Source: Aquisalimonas sp. 2447 (lineage in GTDB: Bacteria; Pseudomonadota; Gammaproteobacteria; Nitrococcales; Aquisalimonadaceae). Taken from it: 64,000 nt of DNA. Position numbers and translations under genes: made by a program. The stretch lies in contig NZ_CP050695.1 in the NCBI RefSeq assembly GCF_012044895.1, positions 310,001 through 374,000 on the forward strand. Direction: 5' to 3'. Shown here in pieces: positions 63,872-64,000 of the stretch (position 1 is the first letter of the stretch; every line of letters begins with the position of its first letter). Under the pieces are notes generated by a model, which was not told the DNA's origin, did no database searches, and was given only the letters and a program-made list of their open reading frames with translations.

Positions 63872-64000
63872 ATGCCAAGCAAACAGCCAATCGAGGACTG
63901 GTTCACCGCCCGGGACTGGGCGCCCTTCGCGTTCCAGCGTGAAACCTGGGAGGCCTACCGGCGGGGCGAAAGTGGCCTCATTCACGCGCCCACCGGGACC
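63872..64000 (+). CDS. DNA-ligase-associated DEXH-box helicase, N-terminus only
   Basis: The first 43 residues run off the right edge: WFTARDWAPFAFQRETWEAY (Q-like motif) and GLIHAPTGT, the start of the Walker A motif. This is the opening of the Lhr-like helicase family that accompanies the ligase and exonuclease. ATG 63863 is an alternative start three codons earlier. No ribosome site is clear. Confidence 0.88.
   Translation, partial: MPSKQPIEDWFTARDWAPFAFQRETWEAYRRGESGLIHAPTGT

Overview
The window is chromosomal DNA from a GC-rich gammaproteobacterium. The best marker is the block zapA / 6S RNA facing ygfB(UPF0149)-pepP-ubiH-ubiI, which has the same order as in Escherichia coli. The gene set (many uptake ATP-binding cassette systems for amino acids, glycine cleavage, PutA, ATP-dependent DNA ligase module) and the acidic proteins suggest an aerobic, possibly halophilic heterotroph of the Ectothiorhodospiraceae/Chromatiales type; that placement is inference. 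No tRNA, rRNA or CRISPR array was seen.

Layout. 1-6.1 kb: an edge-truncated exported protein, a host-attachment-family protein, a CLC chloride protein overlapping a polyamine-type binding protein, then rpiA divergent from ilvA. 6.1-14.4 kb, nearly all minus strand: tex, two Slp-type lipoproteins, an EamA exporter, an orphan amino-acid-type binding protein, an M23 peptidase and an EVE-domain protein. 14.5-19.8 kb: 6S RNA, zapA and a ZapB-like gene, facing ygfB-pepP-ubiH-ubiI.

20.0-34.3 kb is the accessory island and the most interesting part. A regulator joins a phosphoenolpyruvate-hydrolase-like TIM barrel to a degenerate sigma-54-activator domain and a Fis-type helix-turn-helix. Beside it lie a short diverged TIM-barrel gene on the other strand and an operon: two HAAT-family permeases, a binding protein with an in-frame amber stop, an ATPase gene split by an IS66-family element (clean 8-bp target duplication), an ABC ATPase fused to a UPF0261/Tm-1-like domain, a TIM-barrel protein, an SRPBCC protein and a flotillin. 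The UPF0261 and TIM-barrel parts correspond to the two halves of the tomato Tm-1 virus-resistance protein. The transport half is broken at two places while the Tm-1-like half is intact.

34.3-47.3 kb: gap and putA converge on a long perfect palindrome; a Fur-boxed ferric-iron uptake pair (fbpAB, no ATPase gene); then gcvT-gcvH-gcvPA-gcvPB and a PfkB-family kinase ending in a strong terminator. 47.3-57.0 kb: REP-like palindromes, an acyl-CoA dehydrogenase, alaA, a DUF2147 protein, and a complete branched-chain amino-acid-type ABC operon with a gamma-glutamylcyclotransferase. 57.1-64.0 kb: soluble lytic transglycosylase, DUF1289 protein, cobalamin adenosyltransferase, then the DNA-ligase-associated exonuclease and ligase. 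The matching helicase starts at the right edge, separated from the ligase by two minus-strand outer-membrane barrel genes.
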